Notes: generated by a model not told the origin, from the letters alone. Shown: positions 36,319 through 45,506, counted from the first letter of the stretch. The stretch is DNA of 64,000 bases from Phaeodactylibacter xiamenensis (GCF_000759025.1 NZ_JPOS01000038.1:186001-250000), one strand, 5' to 3'. Program-made: numbers and translations.

Positions 36319-37023
36319 TTATTTAGCATTAAGCGCCCAGTTGTATTCCCGGAAACTCACTTCGGCACTGTCCTTCACATCTGTTGTAGTGTAACGGTCC
36401 ACGAAAGCTTTGACATCGTCAAAATCCTCACCGTACCAGTTGAAAATCTGGGACAGTTCCAGTGATTTGGCGCTGATTGTATTGTAGGCTTCGTTGTTGA
36501 TGAAGGCTTGCGTTTGCTGCTCCAGGTATTGCTCAAGCTTGTCTGCTGTCCAGGCGTGGTTGAGCAGGGGAGGGCAGGACTGCGCTGCACAATTGACCGC
36601 AAAGTGGATACGAGGCTCGTTGTAGCGGGGGCGGATGATATCGTGCTCAATTTGGTTAAGCGAATAGGTTTGCCGGCCCAGTTTTATCCATTTAACGTCC
36701 CAGGGGTTGCCATCGTGAAGGTCCCGGATACTCTTGACCGGATAATTATCCACGATGAGCTTGACCGTGAAGGCATTATAAACATTAATCCAGTAGGCGA
36801 GCTTCTCATCCCGGCTCCAGCTGTCCATAGGTGGGTGGTTAGCCAGTTCTTCGAGATAGGCGTTCAGGTCTTTATTATTTTTTGCCAGCTTTTTGTAGTT
36901 GACCGCGCCGTCCTCCGAGACGTACTGCTGAAGTACTGCCTCCCAAAGGCTGTGATCGGGTGTGGAGGCTTCGGGCGCAGATAGGGTGGTCATAATGGTC
37001 AGTAAAAAAGAAACGTAGATCAT
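36319..37023 (-). CDS. DUF547 protein
   Basis: The 234-residue protein carries the DUF547 domain over most of its length: VNYKKLAKNNKDLNAYLEEL, KLAYWINVYNAFTVKLIVDNYPV, NQIEHDIIRPRYNEPRIHFAVNCAAQSCPPL and AFINNEAYNTIS. The conserved H and C in the HFAVNCAAQSCPPL stretch suggest a papain-like fold, although no activity has been established that I know of. The start is followed by a weak hydrophobic segment (MIYVSFLLTIMTTLSAPEA), probably a signal peptide. Confidence 0.9.
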   Translation of the reverse strand: MIYVSFLLTIMTTLSAPEASTPDHSLWEAVLQQYVSEDGAVNYKKLAKNNKDLNAYLEELANHPPMDSWSRDEKLAYWINVYNAFTVKLIVDNYPVKSIRDLHDGNPWDVKWIKLGRQTYSLNQIEHDIIRPRYNEPRIHFAVNCAAQSCPPLLNHAWTADKLEQYLEQQTQAFINNEAYNTISAKSLELSQIFNWYGEDFDDVKAFVDRYTTTDVKDSAEVSFREYNWALNAK

Positions 37024-37143
37024 AGTTGAGTATCGATTTATGTGGGGGGAAGATAATCATTCTATCGTTCACAAAACTGATTTCCCGGAAGTGATGTTGC
37101 CTGCTCCGGCTTCAAATGTTCCGGAGCGGACATCTGTCTTCTT

Positions 37144-38904
37144 TTAGTAAGCGTAAATCATCGCTTTCGTATCCACAGGCCGCCCATCGATCACCAGGCT
37201 GTAGTAATAGGTGCCGGGTGTGTACCGATGGTTTTCATAGCCGTATACTACCTGCACAAGCCCCGGGTTGAGCTCAACTTTGTACCGTGCGAGCTCTCTG
37301 CCTTGTGTATCTGCAATTCGTATAAAGGCGGTATTGTAATCAATGGGGGACTCGACCATGACACCGATCGTGGTAGCTTCATCAAAGGGATTGGGGCGGT
37401 TCTGCAGCAGTGTTAGGCCCTCGTAGGTTTTCACTTCCTGAGTGCTTGTTGTAAGGTTGGCAAAGGTTTCTTCTGAAAAATGGCTCTCGATATTGTTGGA
37501 ATCCAATGCAGCGGCTGACAAAAGATATACCGTGCCGGGAGGGAGCCAGGAAAGCGTATCTTCTAAAGCGGTGACGGTTACCAGCGTATCGAAGTAAGCG
37601 GTCTCTGTCTCGAAGCTTCGGATGCCGAGGCGGTAAAGCCCGGTACCCGCCGCGTCTTCAAACTTGTAACGCACGCCTGCCAGGGTGGCTTCCAGCTCGA
37701 AGTTGGTGGGGGTGGCGGGCCCCATAGCACTTGCGGCGGCAGCACTGCCGTTCAGTACGGTATTGCGGGCCAGGTAGTTGAAGTCAACGAAGAAGCTATC
37801 TATTTGCCCGTCATCATTAGTGTCTACACCGAGGATGTCCTCCATGGTGTGCTGCCGGTCGTGATAGTCCGGTGTGCTGGGGTTGCCATTGCCATGCTCA
37901 TTGGCAGAAGTAAAGCGGACTGCAGAGTAGCCTCTTTGCCGAAAAGGGATGTGGTCGCCGCCACGCCCGGCCCGGTCCTCCCGTGATATGATATTGACTT
38001 CAGCAGCTACAGGCACAATGGGAGCAATATTTTCATCATACTGCAGTTTGCTGTAGCGGGCCAGCAGCCGGGAAGAAGATGCTCCAAAGAGCCCTCCGTT
38101 TGAGGAATAGACCCGAACGTTGATGCTGTCAATGGCATTCAGGCCCGGGCAGCCGGGAGGTGAGGCGGTCGCCCCGCAAATGATGCCGCCTACGATATCG
38201 TTGTTGTAGACGCCACGGATTTGAATGTTTTCCTGCTCGGCGTATTCGGCAAAAGCGTTGGCGCCAAATAACCCCTGCTCTTCTCCTGTGGTGATCATGA
38301 AGACGATCGTCCGGTTAAAAGCATACTGGCTCATCACTCGTGCCAGCTCCAGGACCAAAGCTGTCCCTGTGGCGTTGTCCTCCATACCGTGGGCCATACA
38401 CCCGGTGTCACAAACCTCAGCACAACGGCTGTCCATATGGCCTTCAAGGAGTACGACCTCGCCGCGGTCCGGTCCAATACCGGGCAAAACAGCAAGCACG
38501 TTCCTGTGCTGCCCCATGCCGCAGATGTCCTGATCAAACTGGAAATATCCGACCTCAAGCCGGCCCTCCTGTGCTGCCGGGAAATTTTCGAACTTGCTAT
38601 GCGCCCAGCGGCGGGCTGCCCCCATACCGAAGGTAGCACTCGTAGTATCAGCGCCCGTATTGCGGTTTTCGAAACTGCTTAATTCCACCAGATAGTCGTA
38701 AAGCGAATCCGGGGAAACGGATTCCACCAAATCAGCAAAGATGGCATCCGGGTGATTGATCAGGGTAGCCGGCTCGTAGGTGTCGGCCGGATAATTGCCC
38801 TTCAAAAGGTCGTCCATGACGGGATTGGTTAGTAACAGGTTGGTTTGGCTGTGAAGGGTAACTACAGACAGGACTGCAAAAAGGGAAAGTAAAAGTCGCT
38901 TCAT
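37144..38904 (-). CDS. M28-family peptidase exported by T9SS
   Basis: The 586-residue protein has a signal peptide (MKRLLLSLFAVLSVVTLHSQ), an M28 catalytic domain (about 90-390: LEGHMDSRCAEVCDTGC, GMEDNATGTALVLEL, TTGEEQGLFGANAFAE, NNDIVGG, and the final His in RQHTMEDILG), and a C-terminal T9SS sorting domain (LLQNRPNPFDEATTIGVMV ... GTYYYSLVIDGRPVDTKAMIYAY). The zinc ligands are intact. It should act outside the cell as an aminopeptidase or carboxypeptidase. The cysteine-rich loop after HMDS is unusual and may be disulphide-bonded. Confidence 0.92.
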   Translation of the reverse strand: MKRLLLSLFAVLSVVTLHSQTNLLLTNPVMDDLLKGNYPADTYEPATLINHPDAIFADLVESVSPDSLYDYLVELSSFENRNTGADTTSATFGMGAARRWAHSKFENFPAAQEGRLEVGYFQFDQDICGMGQHRNVLAVLPGIGPDRGEVVLLEGHMDSRCAEVCDTGCMAHGMEDNATGTALVLELARVMSQYAFNRTIVFMITTGEEQGLFGANAFAEYAEQENIQIRGVYNNDIVGGIICGATASPPGCPGLNAIDSINVRVYSSNGGLFGASSSRLLARYSKLQYDENIAPIVPVAAEVNIISREDRAGRGGDHIPFRQRGYSAVRFTSANEHGNGNPSTPDYHDRQHTMEDILGVDTNDDGQIDSFFVDFNYLARNTVLNGSAAAASAMGPATPTNFELEATLAGVRYKFEDAAGTGLYRLGIRSFETETAYFDTLVTVTALEDTLSWLPPGTVYLLSAAALDSNNIESHFSEETFANLTTSTQEVKTYEGLTLLQNRPNPFDEATTIGVMVESPIDYNTAFIRIADTQGRELARYKVELNPGLVQVVYGYENHRYTPGTYYYSLVIDGRPVDTKAMIYAY

Positions 38905-38946
38905 GGCTCTTTTTTGTGAGGATTGGAGATTACTATACTGACGATT

Positions 38947-39015
38947 AAGTGGTTTGCCATAGCAATGTCAGCATTTACGCTGGGAAGTGGCTTGCTCCGA
39001 TGTCGCAAACCACTT
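38947..39015. repeat. Three copies of an 11-nt motif in a divergent intergenic region
   Basis: AAGTGGTTTGC (38947-38957) and AAGTGGCTTGC (38985-38995) are direct near-copies, and GCAAACCACTT (39005-39015) is the exact inverse complement of the first. The second and third can form an 11-bp hairpin with a 9-nt loop. The cluster lies between the divergent M28 and TapB-like genes and may be an operator or an RNA structure. Confidence 0.45.
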
Positions 39016-39089
39016 CGTATCGCGTATAATACCCAAGTATAATAAAGTTGGTTTTGAAAATGTTTTGAAAGAGCAGCAGGGAGCGGTAA

Positions 39090-39120
39090 TTGGATTTCTT
39101 TAATGTTATATTAACTTTTG
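39090..39120 (+). promoter_or_regulatory. Candidate promoter of the TapB/DUF3108-like gene
   Basis: TTG at 39090-39092 and TAACTTTTG at 39112-39120 are separated by 19 nt, close to the TTG-N19-TAnnTTTG consensus (one extra base inside the -7 element). It ends 65 nt before the ATG at 39186. Confidence 0.45.
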
Positions 39121-39185
39121 CGGGTATGGAATTCCCCATCCTGCACTATCTTACAGATGAAACCAAAACCGAAATACAGGAAATC

Positions 39186-39875
39186 ATGAAATTCAGAATC
39201 CTACTCGTACTAATGCCTTTGTCTTTCGCCCTGAACAGCGTGGCGCAGGATTGTTCCACTTTTTTCCCTTTCAAGGAGGGAGCCTATATGGAATATACCA
39301 CCTTCAACAAAAAAGGTAAAGTGGAAAGCGTTACTGAAAATACTGTAAAGGTCATCAATGAAGATGATGGCGAAATCGAAGCAGAAGTCAGCACTGTCCT
39401 GAAGGATAAGAAAGGCAAAGAGTCTTACTCCGGCACCTATCAGGTCTTTTGCAAAGACGGCAAGCTGCTTATGGATGTCAACTCCATGTTCAATCCGGCT
39501 ATGCAACAGTCCTTTAGCGGTTACGAAGTCACAATTGAGGGTGATGCGCTATCCTTCCCAAATGATATTGAAGTCGGCCAGGAACTGCCGGATGCTTCCT
39601 CAAAGATTACCACAGCTGCAAGCGGTATTAATATCGCTTCTATGAATATTGAAATAACGGACCGAAAGGTAGAAGGGAAAGCCACAATTTCCACAGAAGC
39701 AGGGTCTTTTGAGTGCTATAAAATCAGCCAGACTTCCAACATCAAAATGATGATCAGCCGTTCTTACTCCACGGTGGAGTATTTTGCAGAAGGCGTAGGA
39801 GTGGTTAGGTCTGAGACCTACGACGGAGGTGGCAAACTGCAAAGCTACATGGAACTTACTGCAATTGAAAAATAA
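39186..39875 (+). CDS. Secreted TapB/DUF3108-like protein
   Basis: The 229-residue protein has a signal peptide (MKFRILLVLMPLSFALNSVAQ) and a single beta-rich domain starting DCSTFFPFKEGAYMEYTTFNKKGK and ending with VGVVRSETYDGGGKLQSYMELTAIEK. This layout resembles the small secreted proteins related to DUF3108 (TapB-like) that are common in Bacteroidota. I start at 39186, where the signal peptide begins; the 32 residues before it in the track ORF overlap the likely promoter. Function unknown. Confidence 0.7.
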   Translation: MKFRILLVLMPLSFALNSVAQDCSTFFPFKEGAYMEYTTFNKKGKVESVTENTVKVINEDDGEIEAEVSTVLKDKKGKESYSGTYQVFCKDGKLLMDVNSMFNPAMQQSFSGYEVTIEGDALSFPNDIEVGQELPDASSKITTAASGINIASMNIEITDRKVEGKATISTEAGSFECYKISQTSNIKMMISRSYSTVEYFAEGVGVVRSETYDGGGKLQSYMELTAIEK

Positions 39876-39912
39876 GGCTCTAAAGCCCATTTGAAGGAAA
39901 ACCATTGTACGC

Positions 39913-39944
39913 AGCTCCTTTCGGTCAACCGGGAGGGGCTTTTC
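39913..39944 (+). terminator. Rho-independent terminator
   Basis: AGCTCCTTTCGG pairs with CCGGGAGGGGCT (three G-U pairs) around a TCAA loop and runs into TTTTCTTTT. It lies 37 nt after the TapB-like stop codon and just before the converging M28 gene. Confidence 0.75.
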
Positions 39945-39946
39945 TT

Positions 39947-40849
39947 TTAGGGCCTTGCGAAGTGTAGGATAGCTTTCCGTATGACTTCAGCGACAGCAGT
40001 ATAGAACACAGGCATGATCCGGTCTGCATCATCAGTGGGTTGATGATAATCTTCATGGTCCTCTACGCCAAAGTAGAGAAATGGGATGCCTTTTTTGTGA
40101 AACTCGCCATGATCGGAGGCGTAGGTCCAGTCATCAGAACGGGTAGGCGTTGGCGCTTCGTGCCCAAACCTGACTTGTATCGGTGCTTTTTGTGCAATCC
40201 GGTCCAATGGTGCGCGCAGCTCAGGGTAATGGCCTGCGCCACAGATGTAAATTTGTTCCTTGGCATTGCGGCCGATCATATCCATATTGATATTCAGGAT
40301 GATATGCTCTAATGGCACCGTTGGTTCATCTACGAAGTGGTTGGCACCCCGGAGCCCAACTTCTTCAGCATCCCATGCTGCAAAGAGAAGGCTGTAAGGC
40401 GTGGGGTTGGCCTGAAAATACCTGGCCAGCTCCAGAAGTGCGCCCACACCTGAAGCATTATCGTCTGCGCCATTATAGACTTCACCACCCCGTTCGCCAA
40501 CATGATCGTAATGTGCGGAAATTACAATAACTGAGTCCGGTACCTCAGTACCCTTAACCATTGCCAGTAGATTAGTGGCTTTGTAAGTCTTTTTAGGAAA
40601 ACGGCTGTAAAAATGGAACGGCTGCCGATAGCTCTCCTTTCCTGCAGGCATTAACCCGTAATCTTCAAACCGCTGCAGGATGTAAGCGGCAGCAGCAGCA
40701 TTACCTTCACTATCTGTTTCCCTGCCTTTTAATGCATCAGAGGATAGAAACCGCACATGAGACATGAGAGAGTCGGTAGCTATCATACTCGCTTGCGCAA
40801 ATGCAGTAGAAGACACTAACAGCAGGGAAAGGATAATGAGGTATTTCAT
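39947..40849 (-). CDS. M28-family peptidase, short secreted form
   Basis: At 300 residues this is a minimal M28 peptidase: signal peptide (MKYLIILSLLLVSSTAFAQ), then SAHYDHVG, NGADDNASGVGALLELAR, WDAEEVGLRGANHF, NINMDMIGR and DYHQPTDDAD, giving a full pair of zinc sites and the catalytic glutamate. There is no PA domain, lipobox or sorting domain, so it is probably periplasmic or soluble outside. It lies directly downstream of leuS on the same strand, separated by a hairpin. Confidence 0.92.
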   Translation of the reverse strand: MKYLIILSLLLVSSTAFAQASMIATDSLMSHVRFLSSDALKGRETDSEGNAAAAAYILQRFEDYGLMPAGKESYRQPFHFYSRFPKKTYKATNLLAMVKGTEVPDSVIVISAHYDHVGERGGEVYNGADDNASGVGALLELARYFQANPTPYSLLFAAWDAEEVGLRGANHFVDEPTVPLEHIILNINMDMIGRNAKEQIYICGAGHYPELRAPLDRIAQKAPIQVRFGHEAPTPTRSDDWTYASDHGEFHKKGIPFLYFGVEDHEDYHQPTDDADRIMPVFYTAVAEVIRKAILHFARP

Positions 40850-40861
40850 AAATATAAATTA

Positions 40862-40890
40862 ACGGCCCGGCTTAAACCAGGCCGGACCGT
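40862..40890 (-). terminator. Terminator after leuS
   Basis: On the minus strand ACGGTCCGGC pairs with GCCGGGCCGT (one G-U pair), followed by the T-rich TAATTTATATT. It would end leuS transcription before the downstream peptidase gene. Confidence 0.6.
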
Positions 40891-40895
40891 ATGTT

Positions 40896-43718
40896 TTAAC
40901 CAACCACGATATTGATCATTCGCTTGGGCACCACAATGACTTTGCGGATGGTCTTACCTTCAATCCATTTTTGGATATCTTCCAGTTCCCGGGCAGCTGC
41001 CTCAAGGTCTTCTTTGGAAGCATCAGATGGGAAGGAAGCCGTAGCCCTGGTTTTTCCGTTGATGGCAATGGGGTATTCCACTTCATCTTCTTTGAGGTAC
41101 TCCGGATTGAAAGCCGGATATTGGCCATCTCTGTGAACGCTGCCTCCGTGTCCAAGCTTTGACCAAAGATCTTCTGCGGTAAAAGGAGCAAATGGCGCTA
41201 TAAGTACAGTCAGAGGCTCCAGGATGTCCCGCTTGTTACACTTCATCTTGCGCAGCTCATTAGTCGCAATCATGAAGGCACTGACGCAGGTATTGAAGGA
41301 AAAACGTTCGATGTCCTGTTCCACCTTCTGAATGGCCTGGTGCAGTACCTTAAGCTCGGCTTTGTCCGGTGCCTCATCGCTAACCGTGAAATGCCCATCC
41401 TTGTCGGAAAACAGATCATAGAACCGGCGCAGGAACTTATAAACGCCATCGATGCCCTGTGTGTCCCAGGGCTTGGCCTGTTCAATAGGGCCCAGGAACA
41501 TCTCGTACATCCGGAAGCAGTCTGCTCCGTACTGTGCCACGACATCATCCGGGTTGATGACATTGAATTTCGATTTCGACATTTTGCCGACCTCGCTGTA
41601 AGTCACCATTTTGCCTTCCGCATTGGTTTCGAAAGCCGCGCCTTTGAACTCCGGGCGCCATTCGAGGAACTGCTGAATGCCTCTCTCATCCAGGTAGGAA
41701 TCGTCCTTGCCATAGTCGCTGACAAAGTCCACGTGAACCGGTATTTGTGCCCATTCTGTATCCGGGTACTGACCGGTCAGGTCAGCAGAAACAAAGCGCT
41801 TCTGGCCTGTGCTGTTTTTGTCGAAGTAAATAAACTCAATCACGCCCTGTATCATCCCCTGATTGATCAGCTTCTTTGCATATTCCTTTTTGGGGACCAG
41901 CCCAAGGTCGTAAAGGAAGTGGTTCCAGAAACGGCTATAAAGCAAGTGGCCTACTGCATGCTCAGAGCCACCGATGTACAAATCCACATCCTGCCAGTAG
42001 TCCACATCCTCTTTGGATACAAAAGCCTGGTCATTGCCGGGGTCCATGTATCGGTACCAGTACCAGGAAGAGCCTGCCCATCCTGGCATGGTGGATAGTT
42101 CATAATCGTACTGTCCTTTGTACTTCCAGTCGTTTGCCCGGCCCAGCGGTGGCTCACCGGTCTCGGTAGGCAGGTATTTGTCTACCTGTGGCAAGACCAG
42201 TGGCAGCTCGGACTCGTCAATCAAATAAGGCACGCCATCTTTCCAGTAAGCAGGCACAGGCTCTCCCCAGTACCGCTGACGGCTAAAGACGGCATTGCGC
42301 AGGCGGTACTGAATTTTCCCACGGCCGGCGCCCTGTGTTTCGAGCCAGCTGATAAGTTTAGGTACGGCTTCTTCGTATGCCAGCCCGTTGATCAGCTCGG
42401 AGTTGATGTATTTACCTTCTTTGGTGGCATCAGCTGCTTCGTCCAGATTTTGCTGGGCATCGAGTATGGGCACTATAGGCAGCCCAAAGTGCTTGGCAAA
42501 GTTCCAGTCCCGCTGATCACCGGAAGGTACCGCCATGACCGCTCCCGTACCATAGCCCGCGAGCACATAGTCGGCAATGTAGATGGGCACTTTCTCTCCG
42601 TTGACCGGATTCAGGCAATAACTACCGGTGAAAGCTCCGGTAACTTTCTTGACCTCTGCCATACGCTCCACCTCAGAACGGGAAGCGGTCCATTTGATGT
42701 ATTTTTCGATTTCTTCCTGTTGCTCCGGCTTGGTCAGTTGAGCGACGAGTTCATGCTCAGGAGCCAGCACCATGAAGGTAACGCCATAGATGGTGTCTAC
42801 CCGGGTGGTGAATACTTCAATTTTGGTATCCGGCGTTTCCTCCAGTGCAAACTTTACGCTTGCGCCCTGAGAACGGCCAATCCAGTTGCGCTGCTGCTCT
42901 TTCAGGCTTTCCGGCCAGTCAACGTTGTCAAGCCCGTACAGCAACCGGTCCGCGTAGGCTGTAATGCGCATGCTCCACTGCTGCATAAGTTTGCGCTCTA
43001 CCGGATAGCCGCCCCGCTCGCTGACGCCATCTTTGACCTCGTCGTTGGAGAGTACCGTACCCAGTTGGGGGCACCAGTTGACATAGCTTTCCTCCGGAAA
43101 GGTAAGGCGGTAGTTGAGGAGGAACAGTTGTTGTTCTCCTTCTGACATATTTTTCCATGCCTCGGCTGTTATTTCAGGAGTTTCCTTATTGGCTACAGCA
43201 TTGAGGTTGGCGTTGCCCTGCTGTTCCAGGTGCTGTACAAGTGTTTCTATTGGCAGGGCTTTGTCGGCTGAAGTATCGTAATAGTGGTTATACAGTTGCA
43301 TGAATATCCACTGCGTCCACTTGTAATAAGCCGGGTCACAGGTTTGTACCTCCCGGCTCCAGTCGAAGCTAAAGCCAATATTATCCAGTTGCTCGCGGTA
43401 CCGCTGTATATTCTCTGTGGTAGATTTTGCGGGGTGTACGCCAGTTTGAATAGCGTATTGTTCTGCCGGTAGGCCAAAGGCATCGTAGCCCATAGGGTGC
43501 AGGACATTGAACCCTTTGAGTCGCTTATAGCGGGAGTAAATATCCGAGGCAATGTATCCAAGGGGATGACCAACGTGGAGACCGGATCCGGAAGGATAGG
43601 GAAACATATCAAGTACGTAGTACTTTGGCTTATCGGGGTCTATGTTTACTTTGTAAATCCCCTCTTTTTCCCAGAATGCTTTACACTTACTCTCGATTTC
43701 TCCGGGTTTGTATTCCAT
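40896..43718 (-). CDS. leuS: Leucine--tRNA ligase
   Basis: The 940-residue enzyme charges tRNA-Leu in the cytoplasm. The class I signature HIGH is HVGH at residues 48-51 (PYPSGSGLHVGHPLGY), the KMSKS loop is GKMSKSKFN near residue 712, and WAGSSWYWYRY and the CP1 editing region (TTRVDTIYGVTFMVLAPEH) are present. It is longer than the ~860-residue E. coli enzyme, partly through an insertion near residues 145-200 (PIETLVQHLEQQGNANLNAV), which I believe is common in Bacteroidota. There is a single gene in this window and it looks intact. Confidence 0.98.
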   Translation of the reverse strand: MEYKPGEIESKCKAFWEKEGIYKVNIDPDKPKYYVLDMFPYPSGSGLHVGHPLGYIASDIYSRYKRLKGFNVLHPMGYDAFGLPAEQYAIQTGVHPAKSTTENIQRYREQLDNIGFSFDWSREVQTCDPAYYKWTQWIFMQLYNHYYDTSADKALPIETLVQHLEQQGNANLNAVANKETPEITAEAWKNMSEGEQQLFLLNYRLTFPEESYVNWCPQLGTVLSNDEVKDGVSERGGYPVERKLMQQWSMRITAYADRLLYGLDNVDWPESLKEQQRNWIGRSQGASVKFALEETPDTKIEVFTTRVDTIYGVTFMVLAPEHELVAQLTKPEQQEEIEKYIKWTASRSEVERMAEVKKVTGAFTGSYCLNPVNGEKVPIYIADYVLAGYGTGAVMAVPSGDQRDWNFAKHFGLPIVPILDAQQNLDEAADATKEGKYINSELINGLAYEEAVPKLISWLETQGAGRGKIQYRLRNAVFSRQRYWGEPVPAYWKDGVPYLIDESELPLVLPQVDKYLPTETGEPPLGRANDWKYKGQYDYELSTMPGWAGSSWYWYRYMDPGNDQAFVSKEDVDYWQDVDLYIGGSEHAVGHLLYSRFWNHFLYDLGLVPKKEYAKKLINQGMIQGVIEFIYFDKNSTGQKRFVSADLTGQYPDTEWAQIPVHVDFVSDYGKDDSYLDERGIQQFLEWRPEFKGAAFETNAEGKMVTYSEVGKMSKSKFNVINPDDVVAQYGADCFRMYEMFLGPIEQAKPWDTQGIDGVYKFLRRFYDLFSDKDGHFTVSDEAPDKAELKVLHQAIQKVEQDIERFSFNTCVSAFMIATNELRKMKCNKRDILEPLTVLIAPFAPFTAEDLWSKLGHGGSVHRDGQYPAFNPEYLKEDEVEYPIAINGKTRATASFPSDASKEDLEAAARELEDIQKWIEGKTIRKVIVVPKRMINIVVG

Positions 43719-43876
43719 GCTACAGCTGCGGTTTTGATGGTTGATTAAACGTTGATGGGCAAACAGGAGTTCCCCATGCCGTTTTTCAGAGCGCGAAAAT
43801 AGGTATTTTCCGGTGAAAACCCCACGTGGCAGCAGGATGCAATTCGCTGGGGGTGGCGTAAAAGCAGAAAGCGTTG

Positions 43877-43884
43877 TATTTTTG
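43877..43884 (+). promoter_or_regulatory. Candidate -7 element of the PD-(D/E)XK gene
   Basis: TATTTTTG is an exact TAnnTTTG match. It ends 8 nt before the first ATG (43893) and 20 nt before the second (43905); because transcription should begin about 7 nt downstream, it favours the second ATG as the start. No clear -33 TTG is seen. Confidence 0.45.
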
Positions 43885-43904
43885 TTAGCTAAATGCTTTG
43901 GAAT

Positions 43905-44945
43905 ATGGTGCAGATTGCGAATCCTATCTACGATGTGGTCTTTAAATACCTCATGAATGATGAGAAGCTGGCAAGGCTGCTGCTCTCTGCTATTATAGGA
44001 GAAGAAGTAGTCAGTCTGAAGCTACGCCCCACTGAGCATCAATTTCCCGTTGGTAAAGCACTGATGGTAATGCGCATGGACTTCAGTGCCCGCATCAGGT
44101 ACGCTAATGGAGAGGAGCAGCTCGTGATTCTGGAATTGCAGAAGGCCAAACTGGCTACAGATATTATGCGGTTCAGGCGCTACCTTGGCGAGCAATACCG
44201 CAACAAAAATAATGTGGTACAGGAACCCGCAGAGGAGTATGCGCAGCGAAAGGCACTGCCTATACTCAGTATCTATTTCCTTGGGCACAAGCTTGATCAT
44301 ATCACTGCGCCTGTGATCCGGATCAACCGTTCTTACACGGATGCCGCAACCGGAGAAGTTCTTCAGGAAAGGGAAATCTTTATCGAGAGCCTCACCCACG
44401 ATAGCATTATCATTCAGATTCCCTACCTGACTGGCCACCGCCGCAATGAGTTAGAGCAATTACTATCACTATTTGACCAATCTTTTATCAATGAAGACCG
44501 GCACCTGCTCAATATAGAAGAATTCGAGGTTCCAAAGCGCTACCGTGCACTGCTTCGCCGATTGCAGCAAGCCGTTGCTGAGCCAGAAGTCCGTGAAATC
44601 ATGGATGCAGAGGATGACCTGATCGAAGAATTTGAGGACTATCAGCGCATGATAGCAGAAAAAGAACGAGAGCTTTTCGAAAAAGAGCAGCGGCTCTCCC
44701 AGAAGGACCAGGAGCTCTCCCAGAAGGACCAGGAGCTCTCCCAGAAGGACCAGGAGCTCTCCCACAAAGACCAGGAACTTTCGCAGAAGGACCAAGCGCT
44801 TTCGCAGAAGGATCAGGAGTTACAAAAAAAGCATGAACAACTACGCAGAGTCGCTGTCACGCTGACAAAAGCAGGGCAGTCCCCTAAAGAGGTCGCTGCT
44901 ATACTAGGCATTGAACTTGAAGAGTTGAATGACCTGCTTTCCTGA
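43905..44945 (+). CDS. Rpn/PDDEXK_2-type nuclease-like protein with variable coiled coil
   Basis: The 346-residue protein has an N-terminal PD-(D/E)XK nuclease domain of the Rpn/transposase-31-like type (about 1-200): D10 in NPIYDVVFKYLM, D59 in MRMDFSARI and the ExQK motif E77-L-Q79-K80. Residues about 240-305 are a charged coiled coil of heptads, LSQKDQE repeated six times (264-305). The end has a small helix-turn-helix-like motif (SPKEVAAILGIELEELNDLL). Rpn proteins cut DNA, promote recA-independent recombination and some act in phage defence. I prefer ATG 43905 over 43893 because of the promoter position. Confidence 0.85.
   Translation: MVQIANPIYDVVFKYLMNDEKLARLLLSAIIGEEVVSLKLRPTEHQFPVGKALMVMRMDFSARIRYANGEEQLVILELQKAKLATDIMRFRRYLGEQYRNKNNVVQEPAEEYAQRKALPILSIYFLGHKLDHITAPVIRINRSYTDAATGEVLQEREIFIESLTHDSIIIQIPYLTGHRRNELEQLLSLFDQSFINEDRHLLNIEEFEVPKRYRALLRRLQQAVAEPEVREIMDAEDDLIEEFEDYQRMIAEKERELFEKEQRLSQKDQELSQKDQELSQKDQELSHKDQELSQKDQALSQKDQELQKKHEQLRRVAVTLTKAGQSPKEVAAILGIELEELNDLLS
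44694..44819 (+). repeat. Six tandem 21-bp units in the coiled coil
   Basis: The unit CTCTCCCAGAAGGACCAGGA(G) is repeated three times exactly, followed by three units with 3-5 changes, all in frame and encoding LSQKDQE. Because 21 is a multiple of three, slippage changes the coiled-coil length without a frameshift. Confidence 0.92.
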
Positions 44946-45031
44946 TTCAATCACGTCAGATTATATTAAACGAATGGATTGCGTTTTTTTACTGCAAAAT
45001 CCAGCCTTATCTTTACACAAAAAATGAAAAC

Positions 45032-45502
45032 ATGCTGAAAAGTCTGATCAAAGTAGGGTTGTTGTTAGTGGGCGGCATCCTGGTGTACAATTACTTTTTT
45101 GGTACGCCGGAGGAGAAAGCACAATCCAAGGAAATATTCACCAGTGTAAAAGACCTCACAAAGTCAGCTTTTGACCTGCTTAAACAGGAAAAGCAAAAGT
45201 TTGATGAAGGCAAATATGACGAAGCAGTTGATAAAGTAGGTGGGCTCCTCGACAATCTAAAAAGCAAAGCCGAACAATTGGAAGACAATCGCGATTTGCT
45301 GGACAAGATTGCTGAGCTCGAAGAAAAAAGAAAACGGCTAAGTGAGGATATCAATCGGGAATTACCGGAGAATTATAACAATACACCTGATGAACGGCCC
45401 ACTATGGATAGCTCCAGCCGAAAGGAAATCGAGAATGAATGGGAGGATCTCGTTCGCAAAACAGAGGGGCTGATGGAGGAAATGGAGAAAAAAGAGCAAT
45501 AA
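45032..45502 (+). CDS. Small membrane-anchored coiled-coil protein
   Basis: I do not recognise this 156-residue protein. It starts with a single hydrophobic segment (LIKVGLLLVGGILVYNYFFG) and continues as a highly charged, Lys/Glu-rich helix (QEKQKFDEGKYDEAVDKVGG, EDNRDLLDKIAELEEKRKRL). The pattern suggests an inner-membrane anchor with a long coiled coil in the cytoplasm or periplasm. A TATCTTTA string 16 nt before the ATG may be its -7 element. There is no link to the nuclease-like gene beyond proximity. Confidence 0.65.
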   Translation: MLKSLIKVGLLLVGGILVYNYFFGTPEEKAQSKEIFTSVKDLTKSAFDLLKQEKQKFDEGKYDEAVDKVGGLLDNLKSKAEQLEDNRDLLDKIAELEEKRKRLSEDINRELPENYNNTPDERPTMDSSSRKEIENEWEDLVRKTEGLMEEMEKKEQ

Positions 45503-45506
45503 GGCT

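Noticed and set aside
43719-43892. Search for a tRNA or leader peptide upstream of leuS
   Set aside because: No cloverleaf or Leu-rich leader is visible in the gap.
44694-44819. Six 21-bp repeats as a CRISPR-like array
   Set aside because: The units are directly adjacent without spacers and are in-frame coding heptads.
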